Shown: positions 1-7,406, counted from the first letter of the stretch. The stretch is 12,115 nucleotides of DNA from Candidatus Margulisiibacteriota bacterium (GCA_018813405.1 JAHJBW010000236.1:1-12115); one strand, 5' to 3'. The notes: a model not told the origin generated them from the letters alone. Program-made: numbers and translations.

Positions 1-676
1 CGGTAAGGAAACGCTTCAAAATAGCGTCCCTTTTCATTCCGATGACCGAATCCTGCGAGCCAACCATTCCTACATCGCTGATATAAGATGTGCCGCCCGG
101 CAATACCCTGTCGTCGGCGGTCATGACGTGTGTGTGTGTCCCAAGGACCGCGGAAACCCTGCCCTCAAGATAAAATCCCATGGCCACTTTTTCGGAAGTT
201 GCCTCGGCGTGCATGTCCACGATTATATTGTTGGTCTCTTTTTTTATCACTTCCACAACCCTGTCCGCCGCCCTGAAAGGGCAATCCATGGCCGCCATGA
301 AGGTCCTGCCCAGCAAGTTTAAAAGCCCCAGCTTTACGCCGTCTTTTTCGATGATAAGTAATTCCTTGCCCGGCGCGGCAGGCGGATAATTGGCGGGCTT
401 TACCATGTTCTCGAACTTGGCGATCTCCCTGCCCAGCTCCTTTTTGTCGAACATGTGGTTGCCCATGGCCAGGCCGTCGATGCCCATGTCCATTAAGGCG
501 GTATATATCTTCAGGGTAATGCCATAGCCGTGGGCAGAGTTCTCTCCGTTGGCCAGGATGAAATCGGGAGAGAGCTCCCTCATTAATTCAGGAAGGAGCT
601 CTTCCGTTATCTTTCTGCCGTAGGCCCCAATAATATCGCCGATGAAAAGTACTTTGATATGCTTATTTGGCGACAT
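1..676 (-). CDS. ymdB: YmdB-family metallophosphoesterase (2',3'-cyclic nucleotide phosphodiesterase), C-terminus cut by window edge
   Basis: The family is a dimetal phosphoesterase that hydrolyses 2',3'-cAMP/cGMP in the cytoplasm and affects RNA levels and biofilm in Bacillus. The 225 residues present carry every expected metal or catalytic residue: GD at 13-14, NGEN at 43-46, GNH at 72-74, DMHAE at 154-158 and GTHTHV at 179-184. From memory these correspond, with an offset of 6, to D8, E39/N40, N67/H68, H150, H175 and H177 of B. subtilis YmdB. Family proteins are about 255-265 residues, so roughly 35 are missing beyond position 1. The start is the ATG at 676-674, inside the last codons of rny (14-nt overlap), with GAGG about 9 nt upstream; no other ATG, GTG or TTG precedes the conserved VLFIGD segment in frame. 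The rny-ymdB pairing is conserved in Firmicutes and suggests a shared role in RNA turnover. Confidence 0.93.
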   Translation of the reverse strand, partial: MSPNKHIKVLFIGDIIGAYGRKITEELLPELMRELSPDFILANGENSAHGYGITLKIYTALMDMGIDGLAMGNHMFDKKELGREIAKFENMVKPANYPPAAPGKELLIIEKDGVKLGLLNLLGRTFMAAMDCPFRAADRVVEVIKKETNNIIVDMHAEATSEKVAMGFYLEGRVSAVLGTHTHVMTADDRVLPGGTSYISDVGMVGSQDSVIGMKRDAILKRFLT

Positions 677-2210
677 CCTGCGCCCTCGTTTCGCGGATCA
701 CGGTAACCTTTACCTCTCCGGGGTATTCCAGCTCCGCTTCTATCTTTTTCGCAATGTCGTGCGCCAGTTTTGTGGCCAGGACATCATCGATCTTGACGGG
801 GTCAACAATGACCCGGAGCTCGCGGCCGGCCTGGATGGCATAGCATTTCTCAACGCCGGAGAACTTCTTTGCCAGTGCCTCCAGCTGTTCCAGCCTTTTA
901 ACGTAGGCCTCGAGCGTATCGCGCCTGGCTCCCGGACGGGCGGACGAGATGCCGTCGGCGATCATGACCAGCACCGCCTCGACGGACCTGGCATCCACAT
1001 CCCCGTGGTGTGCTTCAATGGCATGCACAACTTCAGGGGATTCTCCAGCCTTTTGCGCGAAGACCGCTCCCAGCTTGACGTGAGTGCCTTCCACTTCTTT
1101 GTCGATGGCCTTGCCGATGTCGTGCAGCAGCGCCGCGCGCTTGGCCAGCTTTACGTTTACGCCGAGTTCCGAGGCCAGCATGCCGGCCAGGTGCGCCATC
1201 TCAATTGAGTGCTGGAGCACGTTTTGTCCGTAGCTGGTTCTGTAATGCAGGCGGCCCAAAAGCTGTATCAGCACGGCAGGCAGGCCATGCACATCGGTCT
1301 CGATGGTCGCCTTTTCGCCCCATTCCCACATGGCGGCCTTGACCTCTTCCTTTGATTTGTTGTACATCTCTTCAACGCGGGTGGGGTGAATGCGCCCGTC
1401 GGAAATGAGCTTTTGCAGGGTCAGCCTGGCGATCTCCCTTCGCAGGGGGTCGAAGCTTGAAAGTATTACTGCCTCGGGGGTGTCGTCAACGATCAAGTCA
1501 ACGCCCGTTAGCGTCTCAAAGGCGCGAATATTCCTTCCCTCGCGCCCAATGATCCGGCCCTTCATTTCATCCGAGGGCAGTTCGACCACCGACGTGGTGG
1601 TCTCGACCACATGGTCAACCGCACAGCGCTGAATGGCGGTGGAAAGCAGCTCGCGCGCTTTCTTGTCGACATTTTGTTTTATCTCGTCTTCTTTCTTTTT
1701 TATAATGAGCGCGGCATCCCTTTCCACGTCCTTTTCCAGGTTTTTCAAAAGCATGCTCTTGGCCTCGTCGGTGGAAAGCTGGGCGATCTTTTCAAGCTCT
1801 TTGATGTGCTGGTCCCGGATCTTTCCCAGCTCGGCTCTTATTTTTTCAACCTCGGCTTCTTTTTCGCTGGCCTTTTTTTCCTGCGCTTCTATCTGCTTTT
1901 CGCGTCTTTCGAAATGGTCCTCTTTCTGAAGCAGTCTTCTTTCCTGCGCCGAAAGCTCGCCCTTTCTTTCTTTTATCTCTTTCTCCACTTCGGAACGGAT
2001 CTTTACCGCCAGCTCTTTTGCTTCAAGCAGGCCTTCTTTTCTTTTTGTCTCGGCTTCTTTCTTCGCGTCCTCGATAATCCTTTTGGCGGTTTCTTCCGCT
2101 ATGCGGACCTTTTGCGCCAGCATCTGGCGGCGAATGACCAAAAAGGCCACTGCCATCACAAAGACGACAGCGGCGGCCGTTATAAAGTATATCAAGCTAT
2201 TAAGTGTCAT
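663..2210 (-). CDS. rny: Ribonuclease Y
   Basis: This is a membrane-anchored endoribonuclease that starts mRNA decay. The 515 residues match the usual family length and layout. There is one N-terminal membrane helix (about residues 5-26), then a long charged coiled coil rich in Glu, Lys and Arg (about 30-190). A KH RNA-binding domain follows with [10 protein letters not shown] at 218-227, where GREG is the GxxG loop. Last comes an HD domain with H334, the HD pair H363-D364 in LLHDIGKA, and HH at 401-402. The ATG at 2210 is preceded by AAGGAGA about 8 nt upstream, a strong ribosome site. The gap to recA is 32 nt and the 3' end overlaps ymdB, so it is almost certainly co-transcribed with both. 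Nothing about the domain layout is unusual. Confidence 0.97.
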   Translation of the reverse strand: MTLNSLIYFITAAAVVFVMAVAFLVIRRQMLAQKVRIAEETAKRIIEDAKKEAETKRKEGLLEAKELAVKIRSEVEKEIKERKGELSAQERRLLQKEDHFERREKQIEAQEKKASEKEAEVEKIRAELGKIRDQHIKELEKIAQLSTDEAKSMLLKNLEKDVERDAALIIKKKEDEIKQNVDKKARELLSTAIQRCAVDHVVETTTSVVELPSDEMKGRIIGREGRNIRAFETLTGVDLIVDDTPEAVILSSFDPLRREIARLTLQKLISDGRIHPTRVEEMYNKSKEEVKAAMWEWGEKATIETDVHGLPAVLIQLLGRLHYRTSYGQNVLQHSIEMAHLAGMLASELGVNVKLAKRAALLHDIGKAIDKEVEGTHVKLGAVFAQKAGESPEVVHAIEAHHGDVDARSVEAVLVMIADGISSARPGARRDTLEAYVKRLEQLEALAKKFSGVEKCYAIQAGRELRVIVDPVKIDDVLATKLAHDIAKKIEAELEYPGEVKVTVIRETRAQDVAK

Positions 2211-2242
2211 AAACGTTCATCTCCTTCAATAATATAATTTGG

Positions 2243-3286
2243 TCACGCCCTGGCTTTTGCCTTCTTGTTCTTTTCCTGTGTCGGGTTTTTATCCTCTTCC
2301 TTTTCTTCAACCTGGGTCCTGATCAGCTTCTCTATCTTTTCGGCGGTCGATGGCGTTGCCTTTAGATATTTAATGCTGGCGTCAAATCCCTGTCCCAGCT
2401 TTTCTTCGCCAAAGGTATACCAGGAGCCGCTTTTGGCGACTATGTTGGCGGCCACTCCCATCTCCAGCAGTTCCGCCTGCTTGGAAATGCCTTCGCCGTG
2501 TATCAGCACAAAACTGCCGCTGCGGAAGGGCGGGGCGACCTTGTTCTTTACCACTTTTACGGCTACCCTGGTGCCGATGATCTGTTCTCCTTCTTTTATT
2601 TTCTCGCGGGCCCTGACATCAAGCCTTACCGATGAATAGAACTTTAAGGCCCTTCCTCCCGGCGTGACCTCGGGATTGCCGAACATGACCCCTACCTTTT
2701 CCCTGAGCTGGTTGATGAATATCAGCACGGTCTTGGACTTTGAAACGACCGAGGTGAGCTTCCTGAGCGCCTGCGACATCAGCCTGGCCTGCAGGCCTAT
2801 CTGGGCGTCACCCATTTCACCCTCAACTTCTGCTTTGGGGACAAGCGCCGCGACCGAATCCACTACAATAATGTCTATGGCGCCGGACCTGACCAGCGTC
2901 TCGCATATCTCCAGGGCCTGCTCACCGTAGTCAGGTTGTGAGATCAACAGGTTGTTGATGTCCACCCCCAGCTTTTTTGCGTAGACCGGGTCCATGGCGT
3001 GCTCGGCGTCGATAAAGGCCGCTATTCCGCCCGCCCTTTGGGCCTCGGCAATGGTCTGCAGGGATACAGTGGTCTTGCCGCCGCCTTCCGGCCCATATAT
3101 TTCTATGATCCTGCCTTTGGGAAGTCCTCCCACCCCCAGTGCCATGTCAAGGCTGAGAGATCCTGTTGGGATCGCTTCTATCTGCAGCCTGGTGGCCATC
3201 CCCATTTTCATGATAGAGCCTTTACCAAAGTTCTTTTCGATCTGTGCCAGTGCTATTCCCAGTGCTTTGTCTTTTCCTGTGTTCAT
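2243..3286 (-). CDS. recA: Recombinase RecA
   Basis: RecA forms ATP-dependent filaments on single-stranded DNA, catalyses strand exchange and drives the SOS co-protease function. The 347 residues are a normal length with no intein. Visible features are the Walker A loop at 65-72, Walker B IIVVDS at 139-144, the INQLREK segment at 191-197, the L2 region around GNPEVTPGG at 203-211, and an acidic/basic low-complexity C-terminal tail from about 327. The P-loop reads GPEGGGKT where most bacteria have GPESSGKT, so two serines are glycines; the GxxxxGKT pattern is intact. The segment usually close to AEFDI-YGEGIS reads [13 protein letters not shown]. An AAGGAGGG site lies about 7 nt before the ATG. 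The 53-nt gap upstream holds a palindromic repeat, and I see no Bacillus-type LexA box there. Confidence 0.98.
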   Translation of the reverse strand: MNTGKDKALGIALAQIEKNFGKGSIMKMGMATRLQIEAIPTGSLSLDMALGVGGLPKGRIIEIYGPEGGGKTTVSLQTIAEAQRAGGIAAFIDAEHAMDPVYAKKLGVDINNLLISQPDYGEQALEICETLVRSGAIDIIVVDSVAALVPKAEVEGEMGDAQIGLQARLMSQALRKLTSVVSKSKTVLIFINQLREKVGVMFGNPEVTPGGRALKFYSSVRLDVRAREKIKEGEQIIGTRVAVKVVKNKVAPPFRSGSFVLIHGEGISKQAELLEMGVAANIVAKSGSWYTFGEEKLGQGFDASIKYLKATPSTAEKIEKLIRTQVEEKEEDKNPTQEKNKKAKARA

Positions 3287-3302
3287 GATGAACCCTCCTT
3301 TT

Positions 3303-3382
3303 AAATTTTCAATTTTCCCTGCCTGCCGGCAGGCAGGAATTAATTTCTACTATTATCTAATTTCCAATTTCTAATCTCTAGA
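3303..3382. repeat. A/T-rich iterated tract flanking the palindrome
   Basis: On the plus strand, units of the form AATTTTC (about 3304-3317) lie on one side of the palindrome, and units close to TAATTTCTA (3341-3349), TAATTTCCA (3358-3366) and further decayed copies to about 3382 lie on the other. The right part encodes the last dozen codons of thpR, so the end of that protein seems to be read from repeat DNA. The whole tract plus the palindrome looks like one compound intergenic repeat. Confidence 0.6.
3318..3337. repeat. Perfect 20-bp palindrome between thpR and recA
   Basis: The sequence is a perfect 20-bp inverted repeat with half-site CCTGCCTGCC and no spacer, able to fold as an 8-bp stem with a CCGG loop. 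It is far more G/C-rich than its flanks, which are A/T-rich short iterations on both sides. In the direction of the operon the stem is followed by an A-rich, not T-rich, tract, so it does not look like an intrinsic terminator. Short GC-rich palindromes of this kind are, from memory, highly repeated between genes in several candidate-phylum genomes; here only one copy is visible. Confidence 0.85.
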
Positions 3383-3909
3383 TAGGTTGGGCCTTTAGGG
3401 GACAATTTGCTTTCCATAAGGCTTATTCTTTCAACGACCATCTCTCCAAACTCCTGTTTTTCGCAGGAGCGCAATTTTTCGAACAACCCCCTGGCTTGTT
3501 TGGGTTCTCTGACCCTGCCGATGGTAATATGCGCCTGCCACTCTCTTTCTTCTTTTTTGTATCCCAATTCGCCAAGCGCGTCATCAATGGTCCCCGCGAT
3601 CTTCCTGATGGGCTCGGCCCCTTCCGCAATATCCAGCCAGACAACCCTTGGGCGGGTTGGAGAAGGGAAGACGCCGCAGCCGGACACCTTTAGTTTTAGG
3701 GCGCGGATATCTTTTGTGGCTCCGTCCAGCGTTTTGATTATGTTTTTTTGCTGGCCGTCCTTTACCCATCCCAGGAATTTTAGCGTCAGGTGAAGGTTCC
3801 CGGGCTTCACCCATTTTATTTCCGGATAGTCCCTTTTTATTTCTTCAATGATCTTAGCAATATTGCTTTTTATTTCGTCGGTAAGTTCTACCGAAACAAA
3901 ACATCTCAT
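3340..3909 (-). CDS. thpR: RNA 2',3'-cyclic phosphodiesterase (2'-5' RNA ligase family)
   Basis: This belongs to the 2H phosphoesterase superfamily, whose ThpR/LigT members hydrolyse RNA 2',3'-cyclic phosphates and can join tRNA halves through a 2'-5' bond in vitro. Both catalytic HxTx motifs are present: HLTL at 40-43 and HITI at 127-130, in the expected two-lobed arrangement. The length of 189 residues is normal. The ATG at 3909 lies 3 nt after the pncC stop, which suggests translational coupling. The last residues, from about EIRNWKLDN onward, do not resemble the usual family end and are encoded by A/T-rich repeat sequence that stops next to the palindrome. Genes of this family are known beside cinA and recA in other bacteria, which supports the call. 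Confidence 0.93.
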   Translation of the reverse strand: MRCFVSVELTDEIKSNIAKIIEEIKRDYPEIKWVKPGNLHLTLKFLGWVKDGQQKNIIKTLDGATKDIRALKLKVSGCGVFPSPTRPRVVWLDIAEGAEPIRKIAGTIDDALGELGYKKEEREWQAHITIGRVREPKQARGLFEKLRSCEKQEFGEMVVERISLMESKLSPKGPTYLEIRNWKLDNSRN

Positions 3910-3912
3910 CCG

Positions 3913-4458
3913 CTAAATTTCACCGCCTAAATGTATCCACAGCAATCCCAGCGCGGCTTGAGTTGCCTTTTCCCTTATCTCTGCCCTTGTCCCCTGCAAA
4001 AACAGCTCTTTAGCCTCGTTGCCAGAGGGTGTCGCTATTGCCAAAAAAACCTGTCCCACAGGGGCAGGGGGCAGCGGCGATGGACCGGCACAGCCGGTGG
4101 TTGCCAGCCCTATGTCTGTCTTGAATCTCTTCCTGATATTGTCAGCCATTGCCAGTGCCACGCTTTTGCTGGCAGGACCTTCTTTTGCTATAAGCGATCC
4201 CGCAATGCCCAGCTCGGTCACCTTGATGCGATTGTGATAACAGACCAGGCCGCCCATGAAATATTCCGAACTGCCTGCAATGTTGGTCAGCCGGCCGCAT
4301 ACCATTCCGCCTGTCACGGATTCCGCCACCGAAAGCGTTTTATGGCTTTCTTTCAAGGTACTGGCGATCTCGTCATCGGTGATCTTGCCGATGGTCGACA
4401 GCATCTTGCTGTAGAAATCCTCAAGCCTGACCTCTTGTTTTTTTATTTCTTCGCCCAT
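3913..4458 (-). CDS. pncC: CinA C-terminal-domain protein (nicotinamide-nucleotide amidohydrolase, PncC type)
   Basis: The family deamidates nicotinamide mononucleotide to nicotinate mononucleotide in pyridine nucleotide salvage. The 181 residues form only the CinA C-terminal domain: AESVTGG at 45-51 with the catalytic Ser47, YHNRIK at 74-79 with the Tyr and Lys of the active site, and TTGCAGP at 120-126. The loop after that motif is shorter than the usual GGGTPEKPVG. The N-terminal COG1058 domain of full CinA is absent: the upstream frame overlaps pgsA and encodes nothing recognisable. I chose the ATG at 4458, which overlaps pgsA by 16 nt and has GGAG about 11 nt upstream. An upstream in-frame start at 4590 would add 44 residues wholly inside pgsA and is rejected. 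The gene sits where cinA usually lies, between pgsA and recA. Confidence 0.9.
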   Translation of the reverse strand: MGEEIKKQEVRLEDFYSKMLSTIGKITDDEIASTLKESHKTLSVAESVTGGMVCGRLTNIAGSSEYFMGGLVCYHNRIKVTELGIAGSLIAKEGPASKSVALAMADNIRKRFKTDIGLATTGCAGPSPLPPAPVGQVFLAIATPSGNEAKELFLQGTRAEIREKATQAALGLLWIHLGGEI

Positions 4459-4937
4459 TTGATAAAGTACTCCAGGCCTGACACTATGGTCATAAGGGCC
4501 GCCAAATAAAGCACGGTGACCGCAAATGGCAGGCCAAGTATCAACATCAGTACCGCGACTACCTGCGATACGGTCTTTATCTTTCCCCACGGGCTGGCCG
4601 CGATGACCTTTCCTTTGCGGGCCTTATCCATTCTTAGTCCGGACACGGCAAAATCGCGCGCCGCAATAATAATTACCGGGACCGCTGGCGCCAGACGCAC
4701 ATCGATCAGGGCTATCAGCATTGAAATAACAAGGATCTTGTCCGCCAAGGGATCGATCAATTTCCCAAGATCAGAGGTTTGTTTATAGCGCCTGGCAATA
4801 TAACCGTCAAGCGCGTCGGTCAGAGAGATAAGCAGGAACAGTCCTGCCGCCCATAGCGGGCGATTGGCATACAAAAAGTATATATTAAGAGGGATTAAGG
4901 CTATTCGCGCCAGAGTAACTGCGTTAGCAGCGGTCAC
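4443..4937 (-). CDS. pgsA: CDP-diacylglycerol-glycerol-3-phosphate 3-phosphatidyltransferase
   Basis: PgsA makes phosphatidylglycerophosphate from CDP-diacylglycerol and glycerol-3-phosphate at the inner face of the membrane, the committed step to phosphatidylglycerol. The 164 residues contain the full CDP-alcohol phosphatidyltransferase signature DG-x2-AR-x8-G-x3-D-x3-D: D44-G45, A48-R49, G58, D62, D66, plus D41. Several hydrophobic membrane segments follow (about 67-93 and 124-155). The N-terminus ANAVTLARI aligns with the usual PNxLTxxR. The start is a GTG at 4937-4935 that overlaps the rimO TGA as GTGA. No Shine-Dalgarno site is visible before it, so translation probably depends on ribosomes finishing rimO. 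Substrate choice is inferred from context; a sibling alcohol phosphatidyltransferase is possible but unlikely. Confidence 0.92.
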   Translation of the reverse strand: MTAANAVTLARIALIPLNIYFLYANRPLWAAGLFLLISLTDALDGYIARRYKQTSDLGKLIDPLADKILVISMLIALIDVRLAPAVPVIIIAARDFAVSGLRMDKARKGKVIAASPWGKIKTVSQVVAVLMLILGLPFAVTVLYLAALMTIVSGLEYFIKWAKK

Positions 4938-5254
4938 GTAACCAGCAAAGCAGAAAGGTCATAGGCGGAAGATCCTGTGATCTTTGCCTTGACGAAACTG
5001 CCGGCTCTTATGCGAGACCTGGTTTTAATTACTACAGAACAATCGATCTCAGGAGCGTCCATGTATGTCCTGCCGTACAGCAGTCCATCTTCTATTCGTT
5101 CTACAAGTACTTCAAATGTTGTTCCGATCAATTTCTTGTTCCGCTCCTTTGATATCAGGTTCTGTAATTTCATCAAACTATCGAATCTCTGGTTGGCAAC
5201 AATAGCCGGGACCTGCCCTCTTAATTTTGCCGCAGGTGTCCCGTTCTCTCTGCT
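4934..5254 (-). pseudogene. rimO: C-terminal part of rimO (TRAM domain), downstream of an in-frame stop
   Basis: This is the continuation of rimO in the same frame after the TAA at 5257-5255. It reads SRENGTPAAKL directly after the stop, matching the family segment that follows FxY, then an RxxxLMxLQxxIS helix and a TRAM domain with GRTYMDAPEID and the end ALLVT. TRAM is the domain by which RimO recognises ribosomal protein S12. The first internal ATG (5176) has no ribosome site, so this part is likely made only by readthrough or if the stop is an artefact. The gene ends with TGA overlapping the pgsA GTG. No frameshift is needed: the two parts are collinear in one frame. Confidence 0.88.
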
Positions 5255-6148
5255 TTAAACAAATCCTCCTAATCGTTCAAACCCGGTTTTTTCTACAAAA
5301 TTTAATAAATACTCAAAATCGGTGTCTGTTTCTCCGGGAAAGCCCACCATTATGCTTGTCCTTATGGCGATCCCCGGCACAGAATGCCGGATTTTATTTA
5401 TTAAATCAAGGATTTCGTGCCCCCATGGACGAGGGCGGTTCATCCCTTTTAAAATCTTAGCACAGGCATGCTGAAGTGGCAAGTCTAAATAGGCGCATAT
5501 TTTCTTCTCTTCAGCCATGACTTTAATAAGCCTTTCATTAATATGGGAAGGGTGCGCATACATTATTCTTATCCAGTGGATGCCTTTAATCCTGGCGGCG
5601 GCTTTTAATATCCTGGGCAGTTCGAAGTGGGCGGTGGTGTCCTGAGCGATAAAGATCACTTCTTTTACGCCCCTGTCTGCCAATACTTCAACTTCCTTCA
5701 GAATATCTTGGACCTTCCTAATCCTAAGCCCGCCTCTGATCATGGGTATAAGGCAATAAGTGCATTTGTTATTACAACCTTCCGCTATCTTCACATAAGC
5801 CGTCCAGGGCGGCGTCGCCTTTATTCTTGGTGTTTTGTAGTCAAACAACCCAATGCTCTCGATCTCCTCCACATCTTCCCGCGTGCCCCCACGTGTCTCT
5901 TCGTGTCCCCACATCTTCGGCAGACATCCCGCCACATAGACTTTCTTCCCGAGCTTTTTCATCTCTTCGATCGTTTCCAGCGATTCTTTGCGTGCTGATT
6001 CAAGGAAAGCGCAAGTGTTCACGACAATGATATCCGCTTCTTTCTCGCTGGTGGTTATCTCGCATCCGGAGGCCGCTAGCTTGCCCATCAACACCTCTGT
6101 GTCGCAAAGGTTCTTGGGACAACCCAGAGAAATAAAAAATGCTTTCAT
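5255..6148 (-). CDS. rimO: Ribosomal protein S12 methylthiotransferase RimO, N-terminal and radical SAM part, ended by an in-frame TAA
   Basis: RimO methylthiolates a conserved aspartate of ribosomal protein S12 using two [4Fe-4S] clusters. The UPF0004 domain shows C10 (SLGCPKN), C46 (VNTCAF) and C75 (AGCLPK); the radical SAM motif is C125, C129, C132 in EGCNNKCTYC. Further family motifs are AQDTT at 168-172, LDLPLQH at 221-227 and MVGFPGET at 267-274. Residue 297 is followed by TAA where relatives have Tyr in F-x-Y-S-x-E-x-G. With readthrough the protein would be about 403 residues, somewhat short for the family, mainly because the linker between C75 and C125 is about 30 residues shorter than in E. 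coli RimO and contains a decamer repeat. The ATG overlaps the hydrolase TGA as ATGA. A TATAAT lies 6 nt before it. Confidence 0.92.
   Translation of the reverse strand: MKAFFISLGCPKNLCDTEVLMGKLAASGCEITTSEKEADIIVVNTCAFLESARKESLETIEEMKKLGKKVYVAGCLPKMWGHEETRGGTREDVEEIESIGLFDYKTPRIKATPPWTAYVKIAEGCNNKCTYCLIPMIRGGLRIRKVQDILKEVEVLADRGVKEVIFIAQDTTAHFELPRILKAAARIKGIHWIRIMYAHPSHINERLIKVMAEEKKICAYLDLPLQHACAKILKGMNRPRPWGHEILDLINKIRHSVPGIAIRTSIMVGFPGETDTDFEYLLNFVEKTGFERLGGFV
5869..5918. repeat. Decamer repeats inside the rimO linker
   Basis: On the plus strand three 10-bp units start at 5882, 5892 and 5902: CGTGCCCCCA, CGTGTCTCTT and CGTGTCCCCA. They are bounded by a 10-bp direct repeat, CCACATCTTC, at 5869-5878 and 5909-5918, which lies 40 bp apart. 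The tract encodes roughly RimO residues 77-93, which match nothing conserved in the family. Confidence 0.75.
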
Positions 6149-7401
6149 GGTTGAATTATAACACCTTCTCTAAGCCTCTCCATGAACTCGAGGGCGGGCT
6201 GCCAGACTTTTTCTTTGGCGTTCTTCCCAAAAACCAGGTCGCAATGGCCGGCCTTTGGTACTCCGGCAAATTCTACATCAGCGCATGGAAGCATGTTTTT
6301 CAGCGGGCGGATGGAAGATTCTGAAGCGACTTTATCTTCCTCGCCGTAAAATGCCAGGATGGGAGTTTTAGCGCTGCAAAGGCATGCGCCGTAATCTACC
6401 TTCGGTTCTTTCCCTTTTACCAGGGGGATCTTCTTTTGTCCAAAAAGCCAGCTCAAGGCATGTGGCAGGTTGAGGCCCCTGATCCCTTCCAGTGGCAGTG
6501 ATGTGAACTGGTGAGTAAGGGCCATGTTCACCAGGAAATAAAAAACTTCAGGAGGGATCCCTTCAGTCCCCTTTTCGATAAAAAGCCTCAAGATGTCGGG
6601 GGTGGTATTCTCAAAATTCCAAACAGGGGCTTGTTTCAAAAGCGAATCGGGAATGATCTTTACAATCTTGGTGGCGGTAACCGCATGTTCAGAAAGGAGC
6701 TGGACCGGCTGCATTCTTTCCAGCCCGGTCAGCTTATAAAACAAGCCAGCCATTGCAAGACTAAATATAAAAAGCTGGTCTTTACTTAGTTGTACCGGAC
6801 TGCCAAGCGTGACGGCTGCCCTTATCCTTTCATCGCAATGGGTTGCCAGGTAAGCATAGATGGCAAGTCCTCCCAGGCTGTGCCCCAGCCAGAAGATCGG
6901 AAGACCCGGGTCATTTTTCGCAATATAGTTGAGGGCGGTCGGCGCCAGATCATTGACTATTTTCTGGAAGGAAATTTCATCAAATGGAGTTGGCGTGTAA
7001 TTTTTACCGTATTTATTTATCACATACCGTGAATTGACGCGCGGTCCCAGGAAGTTTAAAACATAGACAAGGTAGCCTTGTGCGGCAAAGAAGTTCGTCA
7101 GGGATTTTGTGTGGTCAAGGCTCAAAAAATCCAGCCCTTTTTCAGTTGGCATTCTGAATACATTGCCGTTCTCCCAGGATCCGTGGGCGCATACAAGAAT
7201 GCCCTTTGGGATTGCGTCGGGAACGTAGATCTTTTTGATAAAGATAGGATAGCCCTCTGTTGTCCAGGGGAAATGGTCTTCTGTGGCAAGGCCGGTCACA
7301 AAACTGCGTTGGTTATAAAATCCACGGCCCCACGTCGTTTTTGACGGCGGCGCGCTTTGAGCGATCAGATTTTTTGCTGCACTAATTATGTTTCGGATCA
7401 T
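6145..7401 (-). CDS. Alpha/beta-fold hydrolase, lipase/esterase-like
   Basis: The 418-residue protein has a complete serine-hydrolase triad: nucleophile elbow GHSLGG at 173-178 (Ser175), acid Asp356 in FYGEEDKV and His386 in KAGHCDL. An oxyanion-type AHGSWENG segment lies at 72-79. Between the elbow and the acid residue there is a long insertion (about 205-335) that probably forms a lid, as in acid lipases and class III polyhydroxyalkanoate synthases. No signal peptide or membrane span is clear; the first 20 residues could form an amphipathic helix. It is the first gene of the minus-strand operon and overlaps rimO by ATGA. Given pgsA downstream, a lipid ester is a reasonable but unproven substrate. 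No Shine-Dalgarno site precedes the ATG at 7401. Specificity cannot be read from the sequence. Confidence 0.85.
   Translation of the reverse strand: MIRNIISAAKNLIAQSAPPSKTTWGRGFYNQRSFVTGLATEDHFPWTTEGYPIFIKKIYVPDAIPKGILVCAHGSWENGNVFRMPTEKGLDFLSLDHTKSLTNFFAAQGYLVYVLNFLGPRVNSRYVINKYGKNYTPTPFDEISFQKIVNDLAPTALNYIAKNDPGLPIFWLGHSLGGLAIYAYLATHCDERIRAAVTLGSPVQLSKDQLFIFSLAMAGLFYKLTGLERMQPVQLLSEHAVTATKIVKIIPDSLLKQAPVWNFENTTPDILRLFIEKGTEGIPPEVFYFLVNMALTHQFTSLPLEGIRGLNLPHALSWLFGQKKIPLVKGKEPKVDYGACLCSAKTPILAFYGEEDKVASESSIRPLKNMLPCADVEFAGVPKAGHCDLVFGKNAKEKVWQPALEFMERLREGVIIQP
6155..6182 (-). promoter_or_regulatory. Possible internal promoter for rimO, leaderless type
   Basis: On the minus strand a perfect TATAAT (6160-6155) stands 6 nt before the rimO ATG, with a weak -35-like TGGAGA (6182-6177, four of six matches) 16 bp upstream. 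The expected transcription start would fall at or beside the ATG, giving a leaderless mRNA. It lies inside the hydrolase coding end, so the A/T-rich hexamer could be chance. Confidence 0.35.
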
Positions 7402-7406
7402 GATGT

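Noticed and set aside
127..140. GT dinucleotide run as a microsatellite
   Set aside because: It encodes the conserved THTHV metal-binding motif of YmdB, so protein constraint explains it.
642..1208. Plus-strand open frame (188 codons) opposite the rny HD domain
   Set aside because: No recognisable domain and no ribosome site; fully inside a well-conserved gene on the other strand.
1611..2237. Long plus-strand open frame (208 codons) opposite the rny coiled coil
   Set aside because: It is the antisense of the Lys/Glu-rich coiled coil, has Phe/Leu-rich low-complexity content and no family motif, and rny is clearly real.
3318..3337. Palindrome as a rho-independent terminator
   Set aside because: No T-run follows the stem on either strand, and it lies between two co-directional operon genes.
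3340..3395. Internal recA promoter (TAGAGA-17-GATAAT) in the thpR end
   Set aside because: The hexamers are made of the A/T-rich repeat itself, so a chance match is likely; not strong enough to list.
3931..4509. Plus-strand open frame (192 codons) opposite pncC
   Set aside because: Shadow of pncC; Cys/His-rich but with no ordered motif.
4459..4590. N-terminal extension of pncC as a remnant CinA domain
   Set aside because: The 44 extra residues are out of frame within pgsA and do not resemble COG1058; the ATG at 4458 has GGAG upstream.
5255..5257. TAA reassigned to an amino acid in this organism
   Set aside because: Other genes in the window end at TAA at the expected protein length, so general reassignment does not fit.
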